Counted from the first letter of the stretch, positions 8,548 through 17,084 are shown. The stretch is DNA of 35,361 bases from an uncultured Burkholderiales bacterium (GCA_903892175.1 CAITHK010000301.1:1-35361); one strand, 5' to 3'. Program-made: numbers and translations. The notes: generated from the letters alone by a model not told the origin.

Positions 8548-9576
8548 TCACGCCAGCGCCAACTCTGAGTCAAACTTGGGCATGACTTCTTGTTCAAACA
8601 AGGTGAGCGAACGCAACGACTCTTGGTAGGTCAAGTCACCAAACGCAAAGCGGGTCAACACATAGTTCACACCTGCAATGTCGATCTCGTGCTGCAACTT
8701 AGCGGCCACTTGATCCGGCGTTCCCACTAACACAATGCCTGCTTTTTCTGCTGCCGAAAAATCTTCAGGAATGGGGTAGCTCTTCATCGGATTGCTGTTT
8801 GCGCGCCAAAGATGCTGCAAGCTGCTGTACCAACGGTTGAACCCACGCTCACCCGCCTGATATGCCTCTTGGTGCGTCTCGGCGATGACGATGTGGCGAC
8901 CCAGCCCCATGAAAGGCATGGTCTTGTTTTGACCGTCAAACTTGGCGTGCCACACCTCGCGGTAGCGGTCAGTGATCGCTTTCACGGGCAACGAGGGGCC
9001 GTTGCACACGATGTTCACGCCATTGTCTGCCGCCCAAGGCACAGCAGCAGGCGCAGACATTCCGTACCAAATGGGCGGATGCGGCTTTTGCACGCACTCG
9101 AGCTCCACCGGCACATCTTTGAAGTTGAAATGCTCCCCTTCGAAGTTGATCACACGCGACGTGAGCCCCATCATCACCACATCGTAGGACTCGATGTAGA
9201 GCTTGCCCGAGTTCTTGGCATCCACCCCAAAGTAACCCATTTCGTAGGGCGAGCTGCCCCGCCCGATGCCCAACTCCAAACGGCCACCACTCATCTGGTC
9301 AAGCATGCACACCTCTTCGATGATTCGCAGCGGATGCGTCAAGCTCAAGGTGTACACCAAGGGGCCAAAACGCAAACGCTTGGTGCGTTGTGCCACAGCG
9401 GCCAAAAAGACACTCGGCGACGAGGCCAGGCCCAAGGGCGTGCCGTGGTGTTCAGCGATGTGGTACGCATGAAAACCCGCGCGGTCATACACCTCCGCCA
9501 GCTTGAGGCGGTTTTCAAAATGCTCCGTGATGGGCACGGTGCCACGGTCGAGATGGTCAAAAACGCCAAATTTCAT
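8548..9576 (-). CDS. Luciferase-like (LLM class) flavin-dependent monooxygenase
   Basis: A 342-residue cytosolic protein of the bacterial luciferase-like fold, which uses reduced FMN and oxygen to hydroxylate or cleave organic substrates. It opens with MKFGVFDHLDRG and shows YHIAEHHGTPLGLASSPSVFLAA, LRFGPLVYTLSLTHPLRIIEE, DQMSGGRLELGIGRGSSPYEMG and GTPDQVAAKL, all family hallmarks. The flavin reductase partner is not in the window. It lies between a cupin gene (48 bp upstream) and a Bug receptor (35 bp downstream), probably in one transcript. Substrate unknown. A second LLM protein at 17119-18234 is only distantly similar. Confidence 0.88.
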   Translation of the reverse strand: MKFGVFDHLDRGTVPITEHFENRLKLAEVYDRAGFHAYHIAEHHGTPLGLASSPSVFLAAVAQRTKRLRFGPLVYTLSLTHPLRIIEEVCMLDQMSGGRLELGIGRGSSPYEMGYFGVDAKNSGKLYIESYDVVMMGLTSRVINFEGEHFNFKDVPVELECVQKPHPPIWYGMSAPAAVPWAADNGVNIVCNGPSLPVKAITDRYREVWHAKFDGQNKTMPFMGLGRHIVIAETHQEAYQAGERGFNRWYSSLQHLWRANSNPMKSYPIPEDFSAAEKAGIVLVGTPDQVAAKLQHEIDIAGVNYVLTRFAFGDLTYQESLRSLTLFEQEVMPKFDSELALA

Positions 9577-9624
9577 AAGAGCTCTACTTTCAATTGCAAT
9601 CCAGGTATCAAGCGACGCACAGCC

Positions 9625-10170
9625 TCAATGGCCCTCGAGCGGGTCCATGCCATCGATCAGCACAAACGCAATGCGGCACATGGCATTCGATCGATTCACC
9701 CACGCATGGTTGGTCCCCTGCTGCACCATGATGTCCCCGGCCTTGAGGTGGACCTCCGAGTCGTCCAGCAGCATGTCGATTTCGCCCGACATCACAAACA
9801 CGTAGTCGATACTTTTGGTGCGGTGCATGAACGCATGGCGCGCGGCTTGCCCCGCTTGGGCATGGTGACTCGCACCCATCATCTTCAAGATGTCGGCCTG
9901 GTTGACCGATTCAGCTTCCTTGGTCACCGGTGGAAACTCCACCACACGCAACACCGACCCCATGGGAGGCGGCGGCACACCCATGGTGCGGTCGGCTCGG
10001 TCGGCTCTTAAATCCATTCGCGCAGGCGTTTCATCGGTCACCCACACCAGGGTGCTCACAAAGCCTGTGCCTTCGCGGATTTTTTGATTGGGTGCCGGCC
10101 CGTCCATTTCAATGATGGCTTTGCCAGAGTCGTCGTGGCCTGTGACGATGCGTCGGATGCTGTGCGGCAT
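9625..10170 (-). CDS. Cupin-domain protein
   Basis: A 181-residue protein with one C-terminal cupin barrel at roughly residues 85-160. The cupin block reads HAFMHRTKSIDYVFVMSGEI, then a Gly-rich turn and GDIMVQQGTNHAWVNRS, with His residues in metal-ligand positions. Proteins of this size beside catabolic genes are often dioxygenases, isomerases or substrate sensors; the reaction is not readable here. The ATG at 10170 has only a weak purine-rich ribosome site; the frame extends upstream to 10227 into the Bug gene end, which is unlikely to be used. It is the second gene of the four-gene minus-strand cluster. Confidence 0.8.
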   Translation of the reverse strand: MPHSIRRIVTGHDDSGKAIIEMDGPAPNQKIREGTGFVSTLVWVTDETPARMDLRADRADRTMGVPPPPMGSVLRVVEFPPVTKEAESVNQADILKMMGASHHAQAGQAARHAFMHRTKSIDYVFVMSGEIDMLLDDSEVHLKAGDIMVQQGTNHAWVNRSNAMCRIAFVLIDGMDPLEGH

Positions 10171-10198
10171 AAGTTTTTTTCTTTCTAGGGTCTTGGGC

Positions 10199-11179
10199 TC
10201 AGTCCACCACGGCGCCTGACGCGGCAATCACAGGCGTCCAGCGCTTGTGTTCTTTTTTGACGAACTCTGTGGTGGCTGCTGGCGTCATCGGTTCAGGCGG
10301 CTCCATGGCCGCCTTGTTCATCAAGGTCGTGTAGGCCGGGGTGGCTTGAAAGCGTTTGATTTTTTCAGCCAGCAACTCCACCACGGGTGCCGGCAGATTG
10401 GGCGGGCCCGCAAAGGCAATCCAACCCGACCAATCGAAACCGGGCACGGTCTCGGCAATCGGCGGCACGCTTGGAATCAAGGCCGTGCGCTTGGCCATGG
10501 AGGTGCCCACGGTGAAGAGTTTTTCGGTTTTCAGATGCGGAATGGCCAGCGTGCCATCAATGAACGCCATGTGCACTTTGCCCGACAAGAGGTCCATCAT
10601 CGAGCTGTTGCTCCCCTTGTAAGGCACGTGCACCACGTCCAGGTGCAGTTCTTTTTTCAGCAACTCCATGAAGATGTGTTGTGGCGAGCCGCTGCCCGAC
10701 GAGCCGTAGCTGTATTTGCCGGGGTTTTTGCGAATCAGCTCAATCCACTCCTTCATGCTGCGGGCCGGGAAACTCGGTGTCACCACCAAAAAGAAATTGG
10801 TCAATCCAAGGCGCGCAATCATCGTCACATCCTTGAGCGGATCAAATCCTGGGTTGCTCATCAGCTGAGGCCCAAGGCTCAGGGTGGTGACGGTTGGAAA
10901 CAACAGCGTGTAGCCATCCGGCGGCGCCGCCGCCACCATCTTGGCAGCCAGCAGCGTGCTCGCGCCGGCACGGTTGTCCACCACAAAGGGTTGGCTCAGC
11001 TCTGCCTGCAACTCATCGGCAATGGCGCGGCCCAGCACATCCACGGTCGAGCCTGCCGTGAAGGGCACCACCAACTTGACAGCTCGGGCAGGGTAATTTT
11101 TAGCCTCTTGCGCCAAGCCGTGGCCGAGCCACAAAGCCAAGCAACACAGCAGCGCGGGTTTAACGTTGAAAAATTTCAT
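10199..11179 (-). CDS. Bug-family TTT periplasmic solute-binding receptor (copy 3)
   Basis: A 326-residue receptor, first gene of the minus-strand cluster and facing away from the IclR gene. Signal peptide MKFFNVKPALLCCLALWLGHG is cleaved near GLA-QEA. Family blocks: VKLVVPFTAGSTVDVLGRAI (the usual PGG is replaced by AGS), FVVDNRAGASTLLAA, DGYTLLFPT, VVHVPYKGSNSSMMDLLSGK and IPSVPPIAETVPG. The replaced Gly-Gly in the first ligand loop may change specificity compared with the other copies. The ATG at 11179 has CAAGG upstream. It precedes the cupin gene by 28 bp, which supports a cluster controlled by the divergent regulator. Confidence 0.92.
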   Translation of the reverse strand: MKFFNVKPALLCCLALWLGHGLAQEAKNYPARAVKLVVPFTAGSTVDVLGRAIADELQAELSQPFVVDNRAGASTLLAAKMVAAAPPDGYTLLFPTVTTLSLGPQLMSNPGFDPLKDVTMIARLGLTNFFLVVTPSFPARSMKEWIELIRKNPGKYSYGSSGSGSPQHIFMELLKKELHLDVVHVPYKGSNSSMMDLLSGKVHMAFIDGTLAIPHLKTEKLFTVGTSMAKRTALIPSVPPIAETVPGFDWSGWIAFAGPPNLPAPVVELLAEKIKRFQATPAYTTLMNKAAMEPPEPMTPAATTEFVKKEHKRWTPVIAASGAVVD

Positions 11180-11202
11180 GCGGCCTTGAATTACGCATAG
11201 CA

Positions 11203-11212
11203 TAATTAATTA
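11203..11212. promoter_or_regulatory. Palindrome in the Bug3/IclR divergent promoter region
   Basis: The 113-bp region between the two start codons is unusually AT-rich here and contains the perfect palindrome TAATTAATTA, 24 bp upstream of the Bug ATG and 81 bp before the IclR start. This position and symmetry suit an operator for the divergent IclR-type regulator. No -35/-10 pair was clear. Confidence 0.35.
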
Positions 11213-11292
11213 CTTCAGATGAAATAAATCATAAGGGGACGGCGCATGCAAGTCACCCGGGTTTCCACTCAACACTGTCACCGAGGATCGCG

Positions 11293-12081
11293 ATGGGCCA
11301 AGAACAACAAGGCGTTGAAGCCGCCGAAACCGTGGGTGCCATCTTGCACGGCATGCTGCAAGTGCAGCGCCCGGCTCGGCTCAAAGAGCTGGAGGCCGCC
11401 ACGGGCATCCATTCCGCCAAGCTGCACCGGTACTTGGTCAGCATGGCCAAGTCCGGGCTGATTTCCAAACAGCAGTCTGGCAGCCGCTATGACTTGGGGT
11501 TGCTGGCCTACCGCTTGGGTCAAACAGCCACACATGGTCAAGAGCTGCTGAGTTTTCTGGAGCCCTATTTTGAAAACTTCGTCGCCACACTCACCAACCC
11601 CGACCTCGGACAAGCCGTTGGCATTGGGCAATGGGTGGGCGACGGCCCGACCATCGTGAAATGGTTTGAAAGCAACTCGCCCTTGTCCATCCGCATGAAA
11701 CCGGGTGTGCACTTGAGCATCACTGCCTCGGCCACCGCCATGCTGTTGGCCGCCTACCTGCCGCGCGACCTGACCGAGCCCCTGGTGCGCGCCGAATTGC
11801 TTGAAAGAAACTTGTGCAATGCCAAAGAGATGAAACGTGTTTATGCGACCTATGCCGACATTCGGCAACGGGGAATTGCCAGCTCTTTGGGCTCGCGCCG
11901 GGCCGGCCTCAATGCCTTGTCTGTGCCTTTGTTTGAGCAATCCGGCGCGCTCGTGGCCTCCATCACCACGCTGGGCATGTCACCAAGTTTTGATGCGCAC
12001 TTAGATGGCGCTGCCGCGCAGCTGCTGAAAAAACTAGGGCGTGAACTGTCCTCCAAAATGGGCCACGCCCCAGAGCCTTAG
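11293..12081 (+). CDS. IclR-family transcriptional regulator
   Basis: A 262-residue protein with the IclR layout: an N-terminal winged helix-turn-helix at about residues 10-75 (blocks PARLKELEAATGIHSAKLHRYL and SRYDLGLLAYRLG) and a C-terminal effector-binding domain with PGVHLSITASATAMLLAAYL, GIASSLGSRRAGLNALSVPLF and ALVASITTLG. IclR proteins bind small organic ligands and usually control a neighbouring catabolic operon. GAGGA lies before the ATG at 11293. It is divergent from the Bug-cupin-LLM-Bug cluster, which is its most likely target; autoregulation is also likely. It is the only DNA-binding regulator next to any of the catabolic modules in the window. Confidence 0.92.
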   Translation: MGQEQQGVEAAETVGAILHGMLQVQRPARLKELEAATGIHSAKLHRYLVSMAKSGLISKQQSGSRYDLGLLAYRLGQTATHGQELLSFLEPYFENFVATLTNPDLGQAVGIGQWVGDGPTIVKWFESNSPLSIRMKPGVHLSITASATAMLLAAYLPRDLTEPLVRAELLERNLCNAKEMKRVYATYADIRQRGIASSLGSRRAGLNALSVPLFEQSGALVASITTLGMSPSFDAHLDGAAAQLLKKLGRELSSKMGHAPEP

Positions 12082-12093
12082 GCGCCACGGGCG

Positions 12094-12121
12094 CAACCGC
12101 CAACCGCCAACCGCCAACCGC
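12094..12121. repeat. Four perfect 7-bp tandem repeats (CAACCGC)
   Basis: Four exact copies of CAACCGC lie between the IclR stop and the MBL-fold gene start (12158), in DNA with no other clear feature. A short tandem of this kind can vary by slippage. Confidence 0.85.
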
Positions 12122-12157
12122 AGCTTGTATATTCAACGGCAACAACTTTGCTTGCTT

Positions 12158-12796
12158 ATGCTTCATTACGAAACCGTTCCTGTCACCCCATTTCAGCAAA
12201 ACTGCTCCATCGTCTGGTGCGATCAAACCATGCAAGCCGCGGTGATCGACCCCGGTGGGGACTTAGAGGTGTTGTTGGCCGCCGTCAAAGCACTGGGGGT
12301 CAAGTTGGAACAAATCTGGATCACCCACGCCCACATCGACCATGCGGGAGGCACCGCCGAATTGGCCGAGCGACTCGGGCTGCCCATCGTGGGCCCGCAA
12401 GAAGACGACCAGTTTTGGATCGATGGGTTGGCGCAAGCCGCGGCAAACTATGGGTTTCCTCCGTCGCGGGCGTTCACACCCACCCGGTGGTTGCACGACG
12501 GCGACACCGTCACGTTGGGCGCACACACCTTGCAGGTGCGCCATTGCCCGGGTCACACCCCAGGGCACGTGGTGTTTTATTCACCCGAGATCAAGCGCGC
12601 CTTTGTGGGCGATGTGCTGTTTGCCGGCAGCATTGGGCGCACCGACTTTCCAAGAGGCAACCACCAAGACTTGATCGACAGCATCACCCAACGCCTGTGG
12701 CCCATGGGCGATGACACGGTGTTCATCCCCGGGCACGGCCCCGAAAGCACCTTTGGGCGCGAACGGGTGAGCAACCCTTATGTGGGTGGAACCTGA
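12158..12796 (+). CDS. MBL-fold hydrolase, glyoxalase II-like (YcbL type)
   Basis: A 212-residue metallo-beta-lactamase-fold hydrolase. Zinc ligands: ITHAHIDHAGGT (H57, H59, D61, H62), HCPGHTPGHVVFY, VGDVLFAGSIGRTDF with the bridging Asp, and FIPGHGPES. The length and the IGRTDF block match YcbL-type proteins, which hydrolyse S-lactoylglutathione-like thioesters, rather than the longer GloB. Start at 12158 gives the usual short N-terminus (MLHYETVPVTPFQQNC); no strong ribosome site is visible, and upstream in-frame codons overlap the IclR gene. The stop TGA at 12794-12796 abuts the stop of the convergent peptidase gene with no gap. Confidence 0.88.
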   Translation: MLHYETVPVTPFQQNCSIVWCDQTMQAAVIDPGGDLEVLLAAVKALGVKLEQIWITHAHIDHAGGTAELAERLGLPIVGPQEDDQFWIDGLAQAAANYGFPPSRAFTPTRWLHDGDTVTLGAHTLQVRHCPGHTPGHVVFYSPEIKRAFVGDVLFAGSIGRTDFPRGNHQDLIDSITQRLWPMGDDTVFIPGHGPESTFGRERVSNPYVGGT

Positions 12797-13624
12797 TCAA
12801 CGGGTTTCTTTAGCGCGCTGGTACAGCGGCAAGACCTTGGGCAAGTTAGCCTGGATTTCTTCAATCCGCGAATTGCCAGAGGGGTGGGTGCTGAGCCACT
12901 GCGGCGGGGCACCCTTGTTGGCGGCACTCATTTTTTGCCACAGCGTCACGCCAGCGCGCGGGTCATAGCCGGCACGCGCAGCCAACTCCATGCCCACCAA
13001 GTCCGCCTCGGTTTCGTCGTCTCGGCTGAACTTGAGATTGATCAGATTGGCGCCTTGCTTGGCCACGAAGTCGGTCACATTGGGGTTGATGCCAAAGAAC
13101 ACCGACGCCACGGTGCCGCCGATCGTGGCCAAGCCATTGGTGGCGGCCGACTTGCCCATGCGCTCACGCGCGTGTTCGCGCAAGGCGTGGGCGATCTCGT
13201 GGCCCATCACCATAGCGACTTCGTCGTCGGTCAATTCGAGTTGCTTCAAGATACCGGTGTAAAAAGCAATCTTGCCCCCGGGCATGCAAAAAGCATTGAC
13301 CTGGTTAGACCCAATCAAATTGACCTCCCATTTCCAGTCGCGCGCGCGCGGGTTCCACTCATAACTGTGCGGAATCAGCTCTTTGGCGATCTGGCGCAAG
13401 CGCAGCACTTGCGGATGGTCTGAGGGCCCCAAAGCATTTTTGTCCGCCGCTTGCTTGAGCATTTGGCTGTACTGCTGAAACGCCGACTGCTCGACCTCGC
13501 TGGCCGGCACCAGCTTGGCAAAGGCCGATTCTTTGCCGACCTCCACCCCTTCTCGCGCCCACCCAGCCACGCTGGGCAAGCCACAAGCCAACACAAGACA
13601 AGCATGAAAAACAAGACGGCGCAT
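12797..13624 (-). CDS. M48-family zinc metallopeptidase (BepA/LoiP-like), exported
   Basis: A 275-residue peptidase. Signal peptide MRRLVFHACLVLACGLPSVAG, then the HEXXH zinc motif at H142-E143-IA-H146 (block GHEIAHALREHARE) and the third ligand Glu near 206 (DETEADLVGMELAARAGYDP). The closing block WLSTHPSGNSRIEEIQANLP is typical of periplasmic M48 proteins such as BepA and LoiP, which degrade misfolded outer-membrane proteins. No TPR region is present, so it is closer to LoiP/YcaL in layout. The start at 13624 is chosen because the signal peptide begins there; the frame extends to 13750 without support. It is divergent from the AmpG-like gene. Confidence 0.88.
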   Translation of the reverse strand: MRRLVFHACLVLACGLPSVAGWAREGVEVGKESAFAKLVPASEVEQSAFQQYSQMLKQAADKNALGPSDHPQVLRLRQIAKELIPHSYEWNPRARDWKWEVNLIGSNQVNAFCMPGGKIAFYTGILKQLELTDDEVAMVMGHEIAHALREHARERMGKSAATNGLATIGGTVASVFFGINPNVTDFVAKQGANLINLKFSRDDETEADLVGMELAARAGYDPRAGVTLWQKMSAANKGAPPQWLSTHPSGNSRIEEIQANLPKVLPLYQRAKETR

Positions 13625-13666
13625 AGGCAGGAGAGTGCTTTGTAGGAAAGCCTGAAAATAAGGGTG

Positions 13667-15043
13667 ATGAACGATACAACAAGTCCCTCGGACACCCAGC
13701 CTGTCAAACCCGCACACAGTTGGAAGGATGCCTTTCAGGTTTACCTTCAACCTGCGTCGTGGCGCATGCTGTGTCTGGGGTTTTCGGCGGGTTTGCCTTT
13801 GTTGCTGGTGCTGGGCACTTTGAGTTTTCGCCTGCGAGAAGCCGGCATTGACCGCAGCACGATTGGTTTTTTGAGCTGGGTGGGCTTGGCTTACGGCTTC
13901 AAGTGGGTCTGGTCACCCTTGGTCGATCGGCTGCCCCTACCCTTGCTGAATCGATGGCTGGGACGCCGCCGCAGCTGGTTACTGCTGGCCCAATGTGTGG
14001 TGATGGCGGGGCTGGTCGGCATGGCCCTGCTGGATCCGCAACAAGCCTTGGAGCCGGTGGTCTGGTGCGCGCTGGTGGTGGCCTTTGGCTCGGCCACGCA
14101 AGACATTGCCCTGGATGCCTATCGCATCGAGTCGGCCGACCCGCAACATCAAGCCGCCTTGGCGGCCTGCTACCAAACCGGCTACCGGTTAGCCATGATC
14201 TGGGCCGGCGCGGGCGTGCTGTGGGTGGCGGCACGCGCTGCTGGCACCCACGACAACAGCTACCTGCACACCGCATGGCAAACGGCTTATTTGGTGATGG
14301 CCGCCTCCATGAGCTTGGGGCTGGTGACTGTGCTTTTGTCTCCCGAGCCCGCAAAGCGCGAGATGGCGCCTGCACGCAACGCCGCAGAGTGGCTGCGGGG
14401 TGCCTTGATCGAGCCCTTTGCCGAATTCATCCGCCGCTACCGCTGGCAAGCCGCGCTCATCCTGGGCCTGATTGCGGTCTACCGCATCAGCGACGTGGTG
14501 ATGGGCATCATGGCCAACCCGTTTTATGTGGACATGGGGTACACCAAAGACGAGGTGGCCGCCGTCACCAAAGTATTTGGCGTGGTCATGACGCTGCTGG
14601 GCGCTTTCATTGGCGGCGTGATGTCGCTTCGCTGGGGGGTCATGCGCATCTTGATGTGGGGCGCCGTGCTCAGCGCATTGACCAACTTGCTGTTTGCCTG
14701 GTTGGCCACCCGTGGCCATGACCTGAGCGCATTGGTGTGGGTGATCTCGGCAGACAACTTGGCCAGTGGCATCGCCTCGGCCGCCTTCATTGCCTACCTC
14801 TCGGGGCTGACCAACGTCAACTACTCGGCCACGCAATATGCCCTGTTCAGCTCGATGATGCTGCTGGCGCCCAAATGGCTAGCGGGCTTTTCGGGGGTGT
14901 ATGTCGACGCGCACGGGTATGAAGCGTTTTTCACCAGCACCGCCTTGCTGGGCGCGCCCGTGTTGGTGTTGGTGTGGTTGGCTTCGCGTGTCCTGCCGGT
15001 TGACATGACGGCCCCGTCGGTGGGTGACGAACAGGCCCAATGA
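13667..15043 (+). CDS. ampG: AmpG-like MFS permease (muropeptide transporter family)
   Basis: A 458-residue inner-membrane protein with about 12 hydrophobic segments. AmpG hallmarks are LCLGFSAGLPLLLVLGTLSFRLREAGID near residues 35-62, GLAYGFKWVWSPLVDRL, LGRRRSWLL, GSATQDIALDAYRIE and YSATQYALFSSM. AmpG proteins import anhydro-muropeptides from the periplasm for wall recycling. The start is the ATG at 13667 or the GTG at 13664 just before it, with AAGG close by. It is divergent from the M48 peptidase (42 bp) and followed after 63 bp by a two-component system, so it may be co-transcribed with it. Substrate assignment is by family. Confidence 0.88.
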   Translation: MNDTTSPSDTQPVKPAHSWKDAFQVYLQPASWRMLCLGFSAGLPLLLVLGTLSFRLREAGIDRSTIGFLSWVGLAYGFKWVWSPLVDRLPLPLLNRWLGRRRSWLLLAQCVVMAGLVGMALLDPQQALEPVVWCALVVAFGSATQDIALDAYRIESADPQHQAALAACYQTGYRLAMIWAGAGVLWVAARAAGTHDNSYLHTAWQTAYLVMAASMSLGLVTVLLSPEPAKREMAPARNAAEWLRGALIEPFAEFIRRYRWQAALILGLIAVYRISDVVMGIMANPFYVDMGYTKDEVAAVTKVFGVVMTLLGAFIGGVMSLRWGVMRILMWGAVLSALTNLLFAWLATRGHDLSALVWVISADNLASGIASAAFIAYLSGLTNVNYSATQYALFSSMMLLAPKWLAGFSGVYVDAHGYEAFFTSTALLGAPVLVLVWLASRVLPVDMTAPSVGDEQAQ

Positions 15044-15106
15044 TTTACCCAGTCTTTACAGAGCAGCAAGCCCAGCTTGTCGCGGCACGTCCATGATGGT
15101 CGCACG

Positions 15107-15820
15107 ATGAACACACTGCTCATGATCGAAGACGACCACCGCTTGGCACAGATGGTGGTGGCCTACTTGGCGCAATCGGGTTTTGAAGTCCAGCACGCAG
15201 CCTCGGGCTTGGCGGGCTTGGACCTGTTGCAACACACCACCCACCCCCCAGAGTTGGTGCTGCTCGACTTGATGTTGCCCGACATCGACGGACTGGAAGT
15301 CTGCCGCCGCATCCGCGCTTTGCCTTCGGCGCTGGCGCAAACGCCCGTTTTGATGCTGACCGCCAAAGGCGACCCGATGGACCGCATCGTGGGCTTGGAA
15401 CTTGGGGCGGACGACTACCTGCCCAAACCTTTTGAGCCGCGAGAGTTGCTGGCACGCATCCGTGCGGTCTTGCGCCGTCATCACCCCAGCAACGCCACCA
15501 CGCCGACCCAAGAGCTGTTGAAGTTTGGTTCCTTGGTGCTCGACCGGGACGCGCGCAGCGTGAGCCTGCACGGGCAAGCCTGCGAGCTCACCGCTTACCA
15601 ATTCGACCTGTTGTGGGTCTTGGCTGAACGGGCAGGGCGTGTGCTCTCGCGCGACCAAATCATGGAGGCCGTACGCGGGCGTGAACTCGAAGCCTTTGAC
15701 CGCTCGATTGACGTGCACATGGGCCGCATCCGCGCAGCCATCGAAGACGATGCCAAAACCCCCAAACGCATCCTGACCGTGCGCGGCGTGGGCTACGTGT
15801 TTGCCAAACAACAAGACTGA
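15107..15820 (+). CDS. OmpR/PhoB-family response regulator
   Basis: A 237-residue two-domain regulator. The receiver domain covers about residues 1-120 with acidic pair D9-D10 (IEDD), phospho-acceptor D54 (LLDLMLPD), switch Thr85 (LMLTAKG) and Lys107 (DYLPKPFEPRELLARI). The C-terminal winged helix follows at about 135-235 (ELTAYQFDLLWVLAERAGRVLSRDQI, DVHMGRIRAAIEDD, RGVGYVFAKQ). Start at ATG 15107, which begins the receiver strand; the upstream in-frame codon at 15077 adds ten residues without similarity. The stop is seven bases before the sensor kinase start, so the pair is co-translated. Target genes are not evident; the adjacent AmpG-like gene is one possibility. Confidence 0.93.
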   Translation: MNTLLMIEDDHRLAQMVVAYLAQSGFEVQHAASGLAGLDLLQHTTHPPELVLLDLMLPDIDGLEVCRRIRALPSALAQTPVLMLTAKGDPMDRIVGLELGADDYLPKPFEPRELLARIRAVLRRHHPSNATTPTQELLKFGSLVLDRDARSVSLHGQACELTAYQFDLLWVLAERAGRVLSRDQIMEAVRGRELEAFDRSIDVHMGRIRAAIEDDAKTPKRILTVRGVGYVFAKQQD

Positions 15821-15827
15821 CGCCCAC

Positions 15828-17081
15828 ATGGCCCAACACACCTCACCCAGCCGCTCGTTGCACTTGCCCTTGTATGTGCGCATTTGGCTGGCCGTGGTGT
15901 TGGCGGTGGCCTTGCTCACGCTGCTGGCCGGTTGGGTAGCCCGCATCACTGCCGACCCACCTTTGCGCGAGGTGGTGGTGCGCAATGCGGCGGGCGAGGT
16001 GGTGGGGCAAGGGCAGCGTCCAGTTCACCCGCACGAGGCCATGGGCGCGGAGGGCCAGGCGTCGCCGTCCGTTGCAGACGGCACGCTGGCGCATCCCCAC
16101 ATGCCCACGCCGCCGGGCCACTTTGGCACCGGCCCAGAGTTCATGGTGCGCATGCAAGACGGTGAGCTGATGCACATTCACTTGCCGCGCCCACCTCGTT
16201 CGTTTTGGACCCGTCCGCCGTTTGGTTTTTTTTGGACCTTGGGGCTGGTTGGACTGGCGGTGGCCTTGGCCACCTACCCCATCGTGCGACGTTTGACGCG
16301 GCGACTCGAACAATTGCAAAAAGGCGTTGAGCAATGGGGCACGGGCAACTTGTCTGCCCGCGTGGCGGTGCACGGCGGTGACGAGGTGGCGTACCTGGCT
16401 GAACGCTTCAACCATGCGGCAGAACAAGTGGAACAACTGGTCAGCTCACACAAGTCGTTGCTGGCCAACGCATCGCACGAGTTGCGCTCGCCACTGACGC
16501 GCATTCGCATGGGGCTTGAGCTGATGGGCGAGACTCCCTCACCGGCCATGAAAGAAGAAATCTCGCGCAGCGTGGGCGAACTCGACCAATTGATTGACGA
16601 AATCTTGTTGGCCAGCCGCCTCGACACCAAAGAGGCCGAGATTGGTTCTTTTGAAAGCGTGGACTTGACGGGCCTGGCCAGCGAAGAATGCGCGCGCGTC
16701 AACGCGTCACTGGAGTTGGGCGATCAAACCCAAAGCCTGGTGGTGCCTGGTGTTCCCAAGTTGCTGCGCCGCATGCTGCGCAACCTGTTGGAAAACGCGC
16801 GCCGCTATGGCGCAGCAAACATCGAGGTGCAACTCGAACCCAGCGGTGCCCAAGGCGTTGTGTTGCGCGTGTGTGACCGAGGTCCTGGTGTGCCCGCCGC
16901 GTTGCGCGAGCGCATCTTCGAGCCTTTTTACCGCTTGCCAGGCGCCAGCGAGCGCGAAGGTGGCGTGGGCCTGGGGCTGTCCTTGGTGCGCTCCATCGTG
17001 CAACGCCACGGCGGCCAAGTGCACTGCGAAGACCGTCCGGGCGGCGGCGCCTGCTTTGTGGTGAAGCTGCCCAAGGCTTGA
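15828..17081 (+). CDS. Sensor histidine kinase with His-rich periplasmic loop
   Basis: A 417-residue inner-membrane kinase, partner of the regulator just upstream. TM1 is about residues 16-36 and TM2 about 133-153, enclosing a periplasmic loop of roughly 95 residues rich in His and Pro (His at 67, 69, 89, 91, 98, 116, 118). A HAMP linker follows (about 153-206), then the H-box NASHELRSPLTRIR with phospho-acceptor H217, N-box RNLLENARRYG, DRGPGVP, EPFYRLPG and the G-box GGVGLGLSLVRSIV. The His pairs in the loop (VHPHE, AHPHMP, MHIHLP) suggest metal or acid sensing, but this is inference. The ATG at 15828 is used; upstream TTG at 15801 lies inside the regulator gene. Confidence 0.92.
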   Translation: MAQHTSPSRSLHLPLYVRIWLAVVLAVALLTLLAGWVARITADPPLREVVVRNAAGEVVGQGQRPVHPHEAMGAEGQASPSVADGTLAHPHMPTPPGHFGTGPEFMVRMQDGELMHIHLPRPPRSFWTRPPFGFFWTLGLVGLAVALATYPIVRRLTRRLEQLQKGVEQWGTGNLSARVAVHGGDEVAYLAERFNHAAEQVEQLVSSHKSLLANASHELRSPLTRIRMGLELMGETPSPAMKEEISRSVGELDQLIDEILLASRLDTKEAEIGSFESVDLTGLASEECARVNASLELGDQTQSLVVPGVPKLLRRMLRNLLENARRYGAANIEVQLEPSGAQGVVLRVCDRGPGVPAALRERIFEPFYRLPGASEREGGVGLGLSLVRSIVQRHGGQVHCEDRPGGGACFVVKLPKA

Positions 17082-17084
17082 AGT

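Noticed and set aside
8812-10011. 399-residue plus-strand frame opposite the LLM monooxygenase and cupin
   Set aside because: His-rich antisense translation without a ribosome site or family blocks.
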